Positions 55,663 through 63,930 of a DNA stretch of 64,000 nucleotides are shown here, in pieces. Every line of letters starts with the position of its first letter. Positions within the stretch are counted from its first letter, which is position 1. Under the pieces are notes generated by a model, which saw only the letters and a list, made by a program, of their open reading frames with translations, had not been told where the DNA came from and searched no databases. Source of the stretch: Alcanivorax sp. (GTDB taxonomy: Bacteria > Pseudomonadota > Gammaproteobacteria > Pseudomonadales > Alcanivoracaceae); contig NZ_PBSH01000050.1 in the NCBI RefSeq assembly GCF_002726155.1, forward strand, positions 47,751-111,750, given 5' to 3'. The position numbers were made by a program, and so were the translations under genes.

Positions 55663-57126
55663 ATGGGGCACTTGTTCGTATCAGCCAGGCTGGCATTGCT
55701 GATCTTCGGTGTGGCGGGGGTTCTTACCGGTTGTGTGGGAATGTCTGTGGCCGATGTGGATGCGGTACGCCAGCAAGTAGACTGGAAAACCGACAAGGCG
55801 CTGCAGCAGTTCTCTGCCGAGATGCCGGCGTTGCAGCAGAAGCTGGATAGTGCACCTGCTTATATTGTTGGTACCACTGATGTGTTGTTTCTGGGCCCAT
55901 TGGGTGGCGGCACGTCGGTGGCGGTATTGCACGACCAGCGTGATGGCACTCATACCTATCTGGATATTCATTCCGTTCGCATGGGGCTGGGACTGGGTGC
56001 GCGGGCGGAACGGTTTGTCGCCGTCATTACCGACCCTGTCGTGATCGAGCAGATCATGGATGGCAAATGGCTTTTGCAGTCCAACGCGGCCTCCAATGTG
56101 GGTGACAGCGATGAACAGATGCGCTCCGGGAATGCGGGGATTGAGCTGTTTGTGTCCAGTGAGGCGGGCGTGTCAGCGGGTGCCAGCATGGATATCAGCC
56201 AGGTACGGGTCAATCATCGGCTGTCGGATACGGGCCTGTCCCAGTATAACTTCCCAAACCGCCATACAAGTTATGACACCCTGAGCGACGATGCTCCGCG
56301 TTACTGGAATCATCCCTTGCCATTGCTTGGCAAGCAGGCCGTAGCGCGGGGTTATGACCTGCCCATGCCCTTTGGCGTGGGGGTGTTGCGGGCGGCGGTT
56401 CGCCAGGACATGCGCATCGAAAACCTGGAGGTGGGCTTTAATGGTAATGGCACCCGGCCGTACCGTTTTGTGTCTTTCGGTGCTGACAGTGACCTGATCA
56501 CGGAGCAGATCAAGGTGGATGCCTGGGTGCTGCCGTTCCTGAATCTGTATGGCACCTTCGGGCAGGTAAACGGGGATCTGGATCTGGATATCCAACTGGA
56601 TGGCGACACCATGCTGGATCAAATCGGCAAGGACTGTACCGGCGCGATCAGGCCGCCGGTGTGCTATCTGTTTGAAGGCAAGCAGGTACGTTTTCCCATT
56701 GAGGTGGACCTGAGCCCGATAAATTACGGTGCCGGTGGCGTGGTGGCCTCCGGTTGGCGTGATTGGTTTCTGCTGGTGCCGTTCAACGTGACCTGGACGG
56801 ATTCCGATAAGACTACGCTGGAAGGGCGTGCCTTTACCATTAGCCCACGCCTGGGCCGCGGTTTTGCATTAAATCGGGCAGGGCGGTTGACGGTGTTTGC
56901 CGGTGGCAACTATCTGGATGTGCGCACGGTGGCGGCCGGCAGTCTGGCTATACCGGGTACGGATCAGGTGCTGGATTACGAGGTGGATCAGAGCAATTCT
57001 GACCGCTGGAATCTGGTGACCGGAGCCAACTGGGACGTGACGCCGAGGTTGTCGGTGATGCTGGAATACGATGGTTTCATCGGCACGCGCGATGCGTTTA
57101 TTTCGGCTGTTACCGTGCGCTTCTAA
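55663..57126 (+). CDS. lipoprotein with C-terminal beta-barrel, unknown function
   Basis: 487 aa from ATG 55663 (GAGGG nine bases upstream; GTG 55624 is an alternative). Lipoprotein signal ends VLTGC (Cys24). Residues about 60-185 include LFLGPLGGGTSVAVLHD and YLDIHSVRMGLGLGARAERFVAVITD, reminiscent of SYLF/Ysc84 lipid-binding sequence. From about 230 on the sequence alternates as in outer-membrane strands and ends in Val-Arg-Phe, the usual terminal aromatic of barrel proteins. A lipidated barrel is unusual. No operon partner; REP pair downstream. Confidence 0.75.
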   Translation: MGHLFVSARLALLIFGVAGVLTGCVGMSVADVDAVRQQVDWKTDKALQQFSAEMPALQQKLDSAPAYIVGTTDVLFLGPLGGGTSVAVLHDQRDGTHTYLDIHSVRMGLGLGARAERFVAVITDPVVIEQIMDGKWLLQSNAASNVGDSDEQMRSGNAGIELFVSSEAGVSAGASMDISQVRVNHRLSDTGLSQYNFPNRHTSYDTLSDDAPRYWNHPLPLLGKQAVARGYDLPMPFGVGVLRAAVRQDMRIENLEVGFNGNGTRPYRFVSFGADSDLITEQIKVDAWVLPFLNLYGTFGQVNGDLDLDIQLDGDTMLDQIGKDCTGAIRPPVCYLFEGKQVRFPIEVDLSPINYGAGGVVASGWRDWFLLVPFNVTWTDSDKTTLEGRAFTISPRLGRGFALNRAGRLTVFAGGNYLDVRTVAAGSLAIPGTDQVLDYEVDQSNSDRWNLVTGANWDVTPRLSVMLEYDGFIGTRDAFISAVTVRF

Positions 57127-57139
57127 TGGCTTTTCTTCC

Positions 57140-57273
57140 CTGTAGGAGCTTCACTTGAGGGGCGAAATCCAAGCCTGAAAAGAAATCTGATTGTCTCTGC
57201 GGCTTCTGCTCTGTGGTGAGACGAGTTTCGATCCTCTCCGTCGCTGTTCGTCCCTCAAGTGGGGCTCCTACAG
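57140..57273. repeat. REPIN: inverted pair of REP-like sequences
   Basis: 57140-57166 (CTGTAGGAGC...ACTTGAGGG.CGAA) and 57247-57273 are inverted copies matching at 24 of 27 positions, separated by about 80 bases. Such pairs move as units with RAYT transposases in Pseudomonas (known). Confidence 0.85.
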
Positions 57274-57292
57274 TCGTCTGCTGTGGTGGCGC

Positions 57293-57451
57293 TCAGTGTC
57301 GTTTGGCGTAGGCGTAAATCACGGCGGCCACCGGGAGGCCCAAGCCTAACCACGAGACCGCGTCGTAGACGCCATCGCCGAGCAGCGCGGCCAGCAGCCC
57401 CACGATACTGGTGATGCCTATCAGCAGGGGGAGGGCAAAAATACGGCCCAT
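57293..57451 (-). CDS. small two-segment membrane protein
   Basis: 52 aa, almost entirely hydrophobic (RIFALPLLIGITSIVGLLAA and WLGLGLPVAAVIYAYA). ATG 57451 is six bases from AGGAGG; ATG 57454 is an alternative. It overlaps the stop of the upstream PepSY gene, so it is translationally coupled and probably part of the same membrane complex. Similar tiny partners are commonly annotated beside PepSY proteins (from memory). Confidence 0.75.
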   Translation of the reverse strand: MGRIFALPLLIGITSIVGLLAALLGDGVYDAVSWLGLGLPVAAVIYAYAKRH

Positions 57452-58560
57452 CATGCACCTCCTGCTGTGCGATTTCGGCGCCGTACCCACCACAGGTATA
57501 GTCCGGTCACCAGCACCACAATGGTAAACAGGTCCAGTACAAACCAGAGAATCTTCAGCGGTAATCCGCCGTAATCCCCAAAGTGTAGTGGCCCGGAAAG
57601 GGCGAGTGCCTTGTTGTACCAGGGCATCTCACGCATGCCGGCAAACTCTCCGGTGCGTGCATCAATCAGTACTGGGGTGGTGATGTGCGATGTCAGCGGC
57701 GTGTTGCCGTGCAGGAAAATGGCGTAGTGATAGTTGGTGGACCAGGAGCCGCCGGGGAAGGCCACGAATTGCAGGGTCATGTCTGGTGCCGCTTCTACTG
57801 CCTGCTTGACGGCATCATCCAGCGAGGCCATCTCCATCGGGGTGGGAACCGTGTCGCCCTGGTAGCCGGCAGTCAGGTCGGCCAGTGCCTGGGTTCGCCA
57901 AGTAGTGGTGATGGGGTCAGCAAGGCTGTTCACCACACCGGTGAGGCCCACCACGGTGAGCCAGGCAACAGTCACGATGCCCAGCAGGTTGTGATAGTCC
58001 AGCCACTTGATGCGTTTGGCGCGCTGGGTGCGCAAGGCACCGAATTCCAGTTTGCGCATGAAGGGGGCATAGAGCACAACGCCGGACACAATGGCGATGA
58101 TCAGCAGCAGGCCCATGGCGCCCAGGAACAGCATGCCGGGTAAGCCCAGGAACATGTCGGTGTGCAGTTGTAGCAGGAATTCCATGATGTCGAAGCCATC
58201 GTGCCCGGGTACCGGCTCGCCGCTGGTTCGATCGAAAGACGCCATGGTCATGTCGCGGCCGGGGGAATCCGGAGCGGGACCACTGGTGACGTTGATAACC
58301 GGCCGGTCGATATCGAAGCTCATGTACAGCGGCACTTCACCAGGGCGGTGCTGCGCCGCCTGCTCGAGAATAGCGTCCAGGCTCAGCAGCGCACCGTCAG
58401 GGTTGGCCGGCTGCCAGTTGTCGCCATGCAGAACGTTATCGAGTTCATCATGAAAGATCAGCGGCAGCCCGGTGATGCAAAGCATTAACAGGAAGGCGGT
58501 GCTGATAAGGCTGGTCCAGGTGTGCAGGGAGGACCAGGTGCGGAATGTTGTTTGTTGCAT
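57451..58560 (-). CDS. PepSY-associated transmembrane protein
   Basis: 369 aa. Four membrane segments at about 16-37, 143-165, 188-210 and 335-360 with periplasmic PepSY-like loops; conserved His in SLHTWTSL and LQLHTDMFLG and in LDYHNLLG, typical of the PiuB/FegB-like group. These are linked to siderophore iron reduction or heme handling (family knowledge). Start 58560 (MQQTTFRTW) is chosen; the upstream extension to 58635 is not family-like. Coupled to a 52-aa membrane protein. Confidence 0.87.
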   Translation of the reverse strand: MQQTTFRTWSSLHTWTSLISTAFLLMLCITGLPLIFHDELDNVLHGDNWQPANPDGALLSLDAILEQAAQHRPGEVPLYMSFDIDRPVINVTSGPAPDSPGRDMTMASFDRTSGEPVPGHDGFDIMEFLLQLHTDMFLGLPGMLFLGAMGLLLIIAIVSGVVLYAPFMRKLEFGALRTQRAKRIKWLDYHNLLGIVTVAWLTVVGLTGVVNSLADPITTTWRTQALADLTAGYQGDTVPTPMEMASLDDAVKQAVEAAPDMTLQFVAFPGGSWSTNYHYAIFLHGNTPLTSHITTPVLIDARTGEFAGMREMPWYNKALALSGPLHFGDYGGLPLKILWFVLDLFTIVVLVTGLYLWWVRRRNRTAGGA

Positions 58561-58727
58561 AAACCGGGAACCCAAGCGTGAAAGTCTGTCCCTTGTGTTT
58601 TGCTTGATGCAGTGACACTGCCAGGATTTTTTCAATTATACGGATTCGGGTGCGGTTGCACCTATCGGTTATGGCTATAGGGCTGGAACGGTTCGCCAGC
58701 GGTGAGCTGCACGATTATGATTGCGTC

Positions 58728-59453
58728 ATGCCAAGCCGTTACCACCGTCTCGATCGTTTTCTCAGTCAGCAGCTGCAAACAAGCCGCAGTGATCTGCGAC
58801 CGGTTTTGGCTGCCGGTCGAGTGTCCGTGAACGGGGAGGTGGTCCGTGATCGCCAGCTTCGTATCGGTCCCTTTGATCGGGTGGAATGCGATGGCCGGTT
58901 GTTGGCACAGCAGACGCGGCACTATTGGATGCTGAACAAGCCCGCTGGAGTGGTCAGTGCGACCCGCGATGAGCAGCACATGACGGTGATGGATTTGCTG
59001 CCGGAGGATCAGCGCCAGGGGCTTCACCTTGCCGGGCGATTGGATTTTAACAGCACCGGGTTGATGCTGCTTACCAATGACGGGGTCTGGTCGCGGCGTT
59101 TGAGCTTGCCGGAAACGGGCCTTTGGAAGCATTACCGGGTGAGGGTCGACAAGGCCCTGAGTGAGGCGGATGTGGCGGCGTTTGCGCGGGGAATGTGGTT
59201 CGACTTCGAGAAAATCCATACGCAACCGGCCAGGCTGGTTATCCGCTCTGCGTTCGAGGCCGATGTGTGGCTTCACGAGGGCAAGTACCACCAGATCAAG
59301 CGAATGTTCGGGCGTAGCGGCAAGACGGTAACGGCGTTGCATCGATTGGCAGTGGGTGGCATCCAGTTAGATGCCACCTTGGCGCCCGGTGAAAGCCGGG
59401 CGCTGACGAAGGCCGAGCAGCACGGTGTGTTTGACGCTGTGCCAGAGGCATAG
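58728..59453 (+). CDS. rsuA: RsuA-type 16S rRNA pseudouridine synthase
   Basis: 241 aa. S4 domain at about 3-55 (RLDRFLSQQLQTSRSDLRPVL), then the RsuA/RluB/E/F catalytic motif HLAGRLDFNSTGLMLLTNDG with the catalytic Asp, and EGKYHQIKRMFG. ATG 58728 (MPSRYHRLDR) is the family-like start. RsuA modifies U516 of 16S rRNA; RluE/RluF-like paralogues are possible, so the symbol is probable, not certain. Confidence 0.87.
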   Translation: MPSRYHRLDRFLSQQLQTSRSDLRPVLAAGRVSVNGEVVRDRQLRIGPFDRVECDGRLLAQQTRHYWMLNKPAGVVSATRDEQHMTVMDLLPEDQRQGLHLAGRLDFNSTGLMLLTNDGVWSRRLSLPETGLWKHYRVRVDKALSEADVAAFARGMWFDFEKIHTQPARLVIRSAFEADVWLHEGKYHQIKRMFGRSGKTVTALHRLAVGGIQLDATLAPGESRALTKAEQHGVFDAVPEA

Positions 59454-59471
59454 CGGCCGACTCAGTGGCCG

Positions 59472-60353
59472 TTAGATCAACGGTTTTTTCTTGGCCAGCC
59501 GCTTGCGGAAGTCGCGCAGGGGCAGGGTATAGCTGAGTTGCCGCATGGGGCGCGGCAGAATATGAATCAGCTTGCCGATAGTGCGAACGGTGCGTTCGAA
59601 GCGACGTTGTTTCTTGTCGTTCCACTCCAGCTGCATCTTGTCGCGTATCTCTTCGGGCAGAAATCCGGTGGTAATGAAACGATTGAAGCGGCCGAACAGG
59701 AACTGGCTGACTGGGCTGAGAAATTTCAGATCGGCAATCACCATCAGAAATTCGCGAACCGGTTCGTCGATACGCAGGTTCTTGAGTCCGTCCTGCCAAT
59801 AGGCTTCAAAGGCATCCAGGTCTTTGGGCCACATGTCCTGATTCACTTGCAGGGTGGTGCCCAGAGGGTGCGAGAGCTGGTAAAGCGCTTCCTGATCTGC
59901 GCGGCTCAATGGGCCGCGCAGCTTCTGGTGCGTGTCGGCAAAGCCCCAGTACAGGCAGGCGGCAACCCACAATTGCAGTTCGGGATTGAACGCGTTGTAT
60001 TCCACCGGCGATTCATCGGTGGAGTAGACCTGGGCGTGGGCACCGTTGACGGCGCGGCGATAGGCCAGTTTCTCTTCTGCGGTCCCGACCATGGCCACGG
60101 CCAGATAGGTAAAGGTGGTGCGCGTTCGTTTCAGCGGATTGTGCAGCACCGAACCACTGGGGACGCGGCTTTCCATAACGCCATAGCCCACCGCCGGCAG
60201 GGCCAGCTGCATAATAATGTTGGCGCCGGCGGCCATGACCATGGAGGTGTCCAGAATGCCGGGGAAGCGCTCGTCCAGTTGTTCCGGGCTCAGCGGTGTT
60301 GGCCATTCGTGCTCGAACCGGGTTTTGCCCAAGTGGTTGGCTTGTGCATTCAT
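59472..60353 (-). CDS. DUF2236 / MpaB family oxygenase-like protein
   Basis: 293 aa, latex-clearing-protein/MpaB superfamily. DTSMVMAAGANIIMQLALPAVGYGVMES, followed by RTRTTFTYLAVAMVGT and NAFNPELQLWVAACLYWGF, matches the family. These are heme-dependent oxygenases in characterised cases (rubber oxygenase Lcp, mycophenolate MpaB). Start 60353 with GAGGAATAATAAT. In hydrocarbon-degrading bacteria this family is expanded (from memory). The downstream LysR gene is on the same strand, 32 bases beyond 60408-60485. Confidence 0.85.
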   Translation of the reverse strand: MNAQANHLGKTRFEHEWPTPLSPEQLDERFPGILDTSMVMAAGANIIMQLALPAVGYGVMESRVPSGSVLHNPLKRTRTTFTYLAVAMVGTAEEKLAYRRAVNGAHAQVYSTDESPVEYNAFNPELQLWVAACLYWGFADTHQKLRGPLSRADQEALYQLSHPLGTTLQVNQDMWPKDLDAFEAYWQDGLKNLRIDEPVREFLMVIADLKFLSPVSQFLFGRFNRFITTGFLPEEIRDKMQLEWNDKKQRRFERTVRTIGKLIHILPRPMRQLSYTLPLRDFRKRLAKKKPLI

Positions 60354-60485
60354 ATTATTATTCCTCGACGCTACTGGCCCGCAGGGCCGTTCATACGCTT
60401 GTTTCATTTATGCTAACGAGGAATGCATCATCAAACAATGAGACAAAATAAATCATTTGTATCATCTGAGCAGTGCTCAAACGTA

Positions 60486-61370
60486 TTACAACCGCAGTGC
60501 CCGGAAGACCGCCCGTACATGACCGGCGAGTACGTGGGTGGCTGACCCTTCTTCGCCACGGTAAAGCATGGCGATCTGATAATCGCCCAGTTCGGGGAGG
60601 GCGTATTCGTCACCCAGTTGCTGCAAGGGGGGCTGGATCAGGCTGAGAGGGAAGGGGCCGATGGCCAGATCCGCCTGCATGGCCGCTTCCTGGCCGGCAC
60701 AATGTTCGCTGGTATAGGCGACCCGGTAGCGATGCTGGCTGTGGTCCAGCGCTTCCAGCGCCATTTTTCGCCAGGGGCAACCCTGGCTGGCCAACGCCAG
60801 GGGCAGAGGATTCTGGGTGACCGCGATACCACTCTGGGCGCCTGCCCATACCAGCGGCTCGCTATGCACCACTTCCCCTCGTGCCGGACGCGCCTGTTTG
60901 CCCGTGGTTACCATAATCAGGTCCAGTTTGCCGGCATCCAGCTGCTGCAACATGTCGGCGCTGCGACCGACAATCACATTCACCTGCACCGCAGGGTGGG
61001 AGCGGGAAAACTGGGTCAGCACCTGGGGCAGAATGCGGGTGCCGATATCATCCGGGGTGCCCAGCCGTACGGTGCCTTCCAGCTCCGGGGCGGTGAAGTG
61101 GCTGATCGCCTCCTGGTTCAGTTTCAGTAGCCGCCGGGCGTAACCGAGCATGGCTTCCCCTTCGGCGGTCAGGCTGACCCGACGGGCTTCGCGCAGGAAT
61201 AGCCGTTGGCCGACCTGTTCCTCCAGGCGCTTGATTTGCATGCTCAATGCGGAGGGGGTGCGGAACACTTCGTTGGCGGCCTGGGTGAAGCTCTCGGTTT
61301 CAGCAATGGCCACGAAACTGCGCAGAATTTCCGTATCCAGCAGGGGTTGGAGAGGGGGGTTGGGTGGCAT
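60486..61370 (-). CDS. LysR family transcriptional regulator
   Basis: 294 aa. N-terminal winged helix (about 12-70): LRSFVAIAETESFTQAANEVFRTPSALSMQIKRLEEQVG, with LFLREARRVSLTAEGE. The C-terminal substrate-binding domain spans about 95-290. Start 61370 (MPPNPPLQP) has AAGG upstream; an upstream extension to 61454 overlaps the divergent promoter. It reads toward the DUF2236 gene and is divergent from a 67-aa gene. Confidence 0.93.
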   Translation of the reverse strand: MPPNPPLQPLLDTEILRSFVAIAETESFTQAANEVFRTPSALSMQIKRLEEQVGQRLFLREARRVSLTAEGEAMLGYARRLLKLNQEAISHFTAPELEGTVRLGTPDDIGTRILPQVLTQFSRSHPAVQVNVIVGRSADMLQQLDAGKLDLIMVTTGKQARPARGEVVHSEPLVWAGAQSGIAVTQNPLPLALASQGCPWRKMALEALDHSQHRYRVAYTSEHCAGQEAAMQADLAIGPFPLSLIQPPLQQLGDEYALPELGDYQIAMLYRGEEGSATHVLAGHVRAVFRALRL

Positions 61371-61499
61371 GGCAGGCCTTTCAGAAAAATTGAACGATAG
61401 GTGCAGTTCTTTTCGATTTACTGATGATAAACCTGATTGCATCATGGAGGCCAATCACAGCCCAGCCACTCCATATTGTCATCAGACAGGGAGGAGACC

Positions 61500-61703
61500 A
61501 TGAAGCACAACGAAACCAAGACACTTGAAGCCCCGGTACGGATTCAGTCCCGCAAACCGGACCTGCACATGCCGGCCATGCCTCCGCTGGCGATGATGGA
61601 TGCCCTGGATTATCGCATTCGTCTGGCCTGGTACCGCCTGCGCAAGAACCGTGCGCAGCAGCGCGCCCGGGTGATCCAGCGTTTGCAAAGGCCTCTGGCC
61701 TGA
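61500..61703 (+). CDS. 67-aa basic protein, unknown
   Basis: ATG 61500 is preceded by GGGAGGAGACC, a very strong ribosome binding site. The C-terminal half is Arg-rich (RIRLAWYRLRKNRAQQRARV), which could form an amphipathic RNA- or membrane-binding helix. It is divergent from the LysR gene and may be its target. Function unknown. Confidence 0.65.
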   Translation: MKHNETKTLEAPVRIQSRKPDLHMPAMPPLAMMDALDYRIRLAWYRLRKNRAQQRARVIQRLQRPLA

Positions 61704-61754
61704 CCTTTGATGCCGGGCTCCCAGGGTTGTTGCTCCTGACTGTCCGGCCATAAC

Positions 61755-61785
61755 AAAAAAGGCGCCTGAAAAGGCGCCTTTTTTG
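61755..61785. terminator. bidirectional terminator downstream of ETF-QO gene
   Basis: A-tract, GGCGCC, loop TGAAAA, GGCGCC, T-tract. Serves the minus-strand ETF-QO gene and the plus-strand 67-aa gene. Confidence 0.92.
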
Positions 61786-61810
61786 TTTGTGACACGGAAA
61801 CCGTGGCGAA

Positions 61811-63466
61811 TTACATGTTCGGGTAATTCGGGCCGCCGGTACCTTCCGGGGCCACCCAGTTGATGTTCTGGGTGGGGTCCTTGATGTCACAGGTTTTGCA
61901 GTGGACACAGTTCTGGGCGTTAATCTGGAAACGCTTCTCGCCCGTGTTCTCGTCTTCCACCACTTCGTACACGCCCGCCGGGCAATAACGCTGGGCCGGC
62001 TCGTCCCACTTGGGCAGGTTAACCTCAAGTGGCACGCTCGGATCTTTCAGCGTCAGGTGACAGGGCTGATCTTCTTCGTGGTTGGTGTTGGACAGGAAAA
62101 CACTGTCCAGCTTGGCGAAGGTGATCTTGCCGTCCGGTTTCGGGTAGTCGATTTTCTTGCTCTGGTCCGCCGGCTTCAGGGTAGCGTGATCCGGTGTGGT
62201 ATCGCGCATGGTGAAGGGCAGTTTGCCGTTGAACAGGTTGATGTCGACAAAGGCAAAGGCGGAACCAACCAGATTGCCGAACTTGTGCTGGGCCGGGCCG
62301 AAGTTGCGCTGGGCGTGCAACTCTTCGTAAACCCAGCTCTTCTCGAAGGCATCCTTGTACTCGGTCAGCTCGTCGCTGCCGCGGCCACCTTTGAGGGCTT
62401 CAGCCAGAATTTCAGCGGCAATCATGCCTGACTTCATGGCCGTGTGAGTGCCTTTGATCTTGGCAAAGTTCAGGGTGCCGGCGTTACAGCCCACCATTAG
62501 GCCGCCAGGGAAGGTCATCTTCGGCAAGGACTGCAGGCCACCCTTGGAGATGGCGCGTGCGCCGTAAGAGACACGCTTTCCGCCTTCCAGATGCTTCTTG
62601 ATTTCCGGGTTGGTCTTCCAGCGCTGCATCTCGTCGAACGGAGAAACGTGCGGGTTGGAGTAGGCCAGGTCGGTGATCAGGCCCAGAGCAACCTGATTGT
62701 TCTCGATGTGATACAGGAACGCACCACCCGGTGAGCCGGATTCGGTTAGCGGCCAGCCAGCGGTGTGAACCACCAGGCCTTCCTGATGCTTGGCAGGATC
62801 AATGTCCCACAGCTCTTTGATACCGATGCCGTAATGTTGAGGATCGGTGCCTTCGCGCAGGTTGAATTTTTCCTGCAGCTGCTTGCCCAAGTGGCCACGG
62901 CAACCTTCTGAGAAGATGGTGTACTTGGCGTGAAGCTCCATGCCTGGCGTGTAGCTGGGCTTGTGCTCGCCGTCATGGCCGATGCCGGAATCGCCGGTAG
63001 CGATACCTTTAACAGACCCGTCGTCGTTGTACAGCACTTCGGTAGCGGCGAAGCCGGGGAAGACTTCGATGCCCAGGCCTTCGGCCTGCTCGCCCAGCCA
63101 GCGGCACAGATTACCCAGGGAAATAATGTAGTTCCCTTCGTTGTGCATGGTTTTAGGGACGAACATGTTAGGCACTTTCTGTGCCTTTTCCGGGCCGGTG
63201 AGGAAGAAGATCTCGTCGCCGGTGACCTTGGTGTTCACCGGTGCGCCCAATTCCTGCCAGTTAGGGAACAGTTCGTTCAGGGCGCGTGGTTCGAGCACGG
63301 CACCAGAAAGAATATGAGCGCCAACTTCGGAGCCTTTCTCTACAACAACAACACTGATTTCCTGACCGGTTTCCTGGGCGATCTGACCCAGACGGCAGGC
63401 GGTTGCCAGACCGGAAGGACCGGCGCCGACGATGACTACGTCGACTTCCATAGATTCGCGTTCCAC
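61811..63466 (-). CDS. electron transfer flavoprotein-ubiquinone oxidoreductase
   Basis: 551 aa. Passes electrons from ETF (reduced by acyl-CoA and other dehydrogenases) to quinone at the membrane. FAD motif VDVVIVGAGPSGLATACRLG near the N-terminus, the ubiquinone-associated GGLMVGCNAGTLNFAKIKG segment, and the C-terminal [4Fe-4S] ligands C...CVHCKTCDIKDPTQNI. GTG 63466 with GGAG eight bases upstream is chosen; ATG 63451 is possible. Divergent from etfB, so the two halves of the beta-oxidation electron chain share one control region. Confidence 0.94.
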   Translation of the reverse strand: MERESMEVDVVIVGAGPSGLATACRLGQIAQETGQEISVVVVEKGSEVGAHILSGAVLEPRALNELFPNWQELGAPVNTKVTGDEIFFLTGPEKAQKVPNMFVPKTMHNEGNYIISLGNLCRWLGEQAEGLGIEVFPGFAATEVLYNDDGSVKGIATGDSGIGHDGEHKPSYTPGMELHAKYTIFSEGCRGHLGKQLQEKFNLREGTDPQHYGIGIKELWDIDPAKHQEGLVVHTAGWPLTESGSPGGAFLYHIENNQVALGLITDLAYSNPHVSPFDEMQRWKTNPEIKKHLEGGKRVSYGARAISKGGLQSLPKMTFPGGLMVGCNAGTLNFAKIKGTHTAMKSGMIAAEILAEALKGGRGSDELTEYKDAFEKSWVYEELHAQRNFGPAQHKFGNLVGSAFAFVDINLFNGKLPFTMRDTTPDHATLKPADQSKKIDYPKPDGKITFAKLDSVFLSNTNHEEDQPCHLTLKDPSVPLEVNLPKWDEPAQRYCPAGVYEVVEDENTGEKRFQINAQNCVHCKTCDIKDPTQNINWVAPEGTGGPNYPNM

Positions 63467-63930
63467 AGCCTGTCTCCTCGCTATCGATTGCGTGTTTGGC
63501 CCGGGAGCCACTGAGAAAGAGGTTCTGACATTACTAGTAACAGAAACCCTTTCTCAGTGGCCAACCGAGACCAGCCTTGGGGTGGCGCGGAGTATATAGA
63601 GATAGAAGAAACCACACCACTACTGGGGTTGACCCTGCGGACGCGAACTTGTGTCAACATTTGAACCGGCGCAGGGCACTTTCAAACAAGTGTTTGGATT
63701 ATCTCTTGCTAGATGGTTGATTTACAAGAAAATCGCCGACCGACAGGTCACAAAAAGTGGACAGTTTGTGTGGTCTATTTGCAGCAAAATCATCTGCTTA
63801 CAGATTTTCGGCCTATTGACCTGTTGTAGGCGAGCGTTCAAGATAGCCCCTCTTTCGCGGGGGTGGACCCGGCAACGGCGTCATGTCGCCTCCTTCTACA
63901 AGTCACCCAATGGAACATTCCGAGGATCCT
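63467..63930. promoter_or_regulatory. divergent control region of ETF-QO and etfB
   Basis: 464 bases, no gene. Contains a 20-bp imperfect palindrome (63508-63560) near the ETF-QO start, and a candidate etfB promoter TTGACC (63816-63821), 18 bases, AAGATA (63840-63845). The central part is AT-rich and unstructured. Confidence 0.6.
63508..63560. promoter_or_regulatory. long inverted repeat upstream of ETF-QO gene
   Basis: CCACTGAGAAAGAGGTTCTG (63508-63527) and CAGAAACCCTTTCTCAGTGG (63541-63560) pair at 18 of 20 positions around a 13-base spacer with ACTAGT at its centre. It lies 42 bases before the GTG start. Operator or leader hairpin. Confidence 0.7.
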
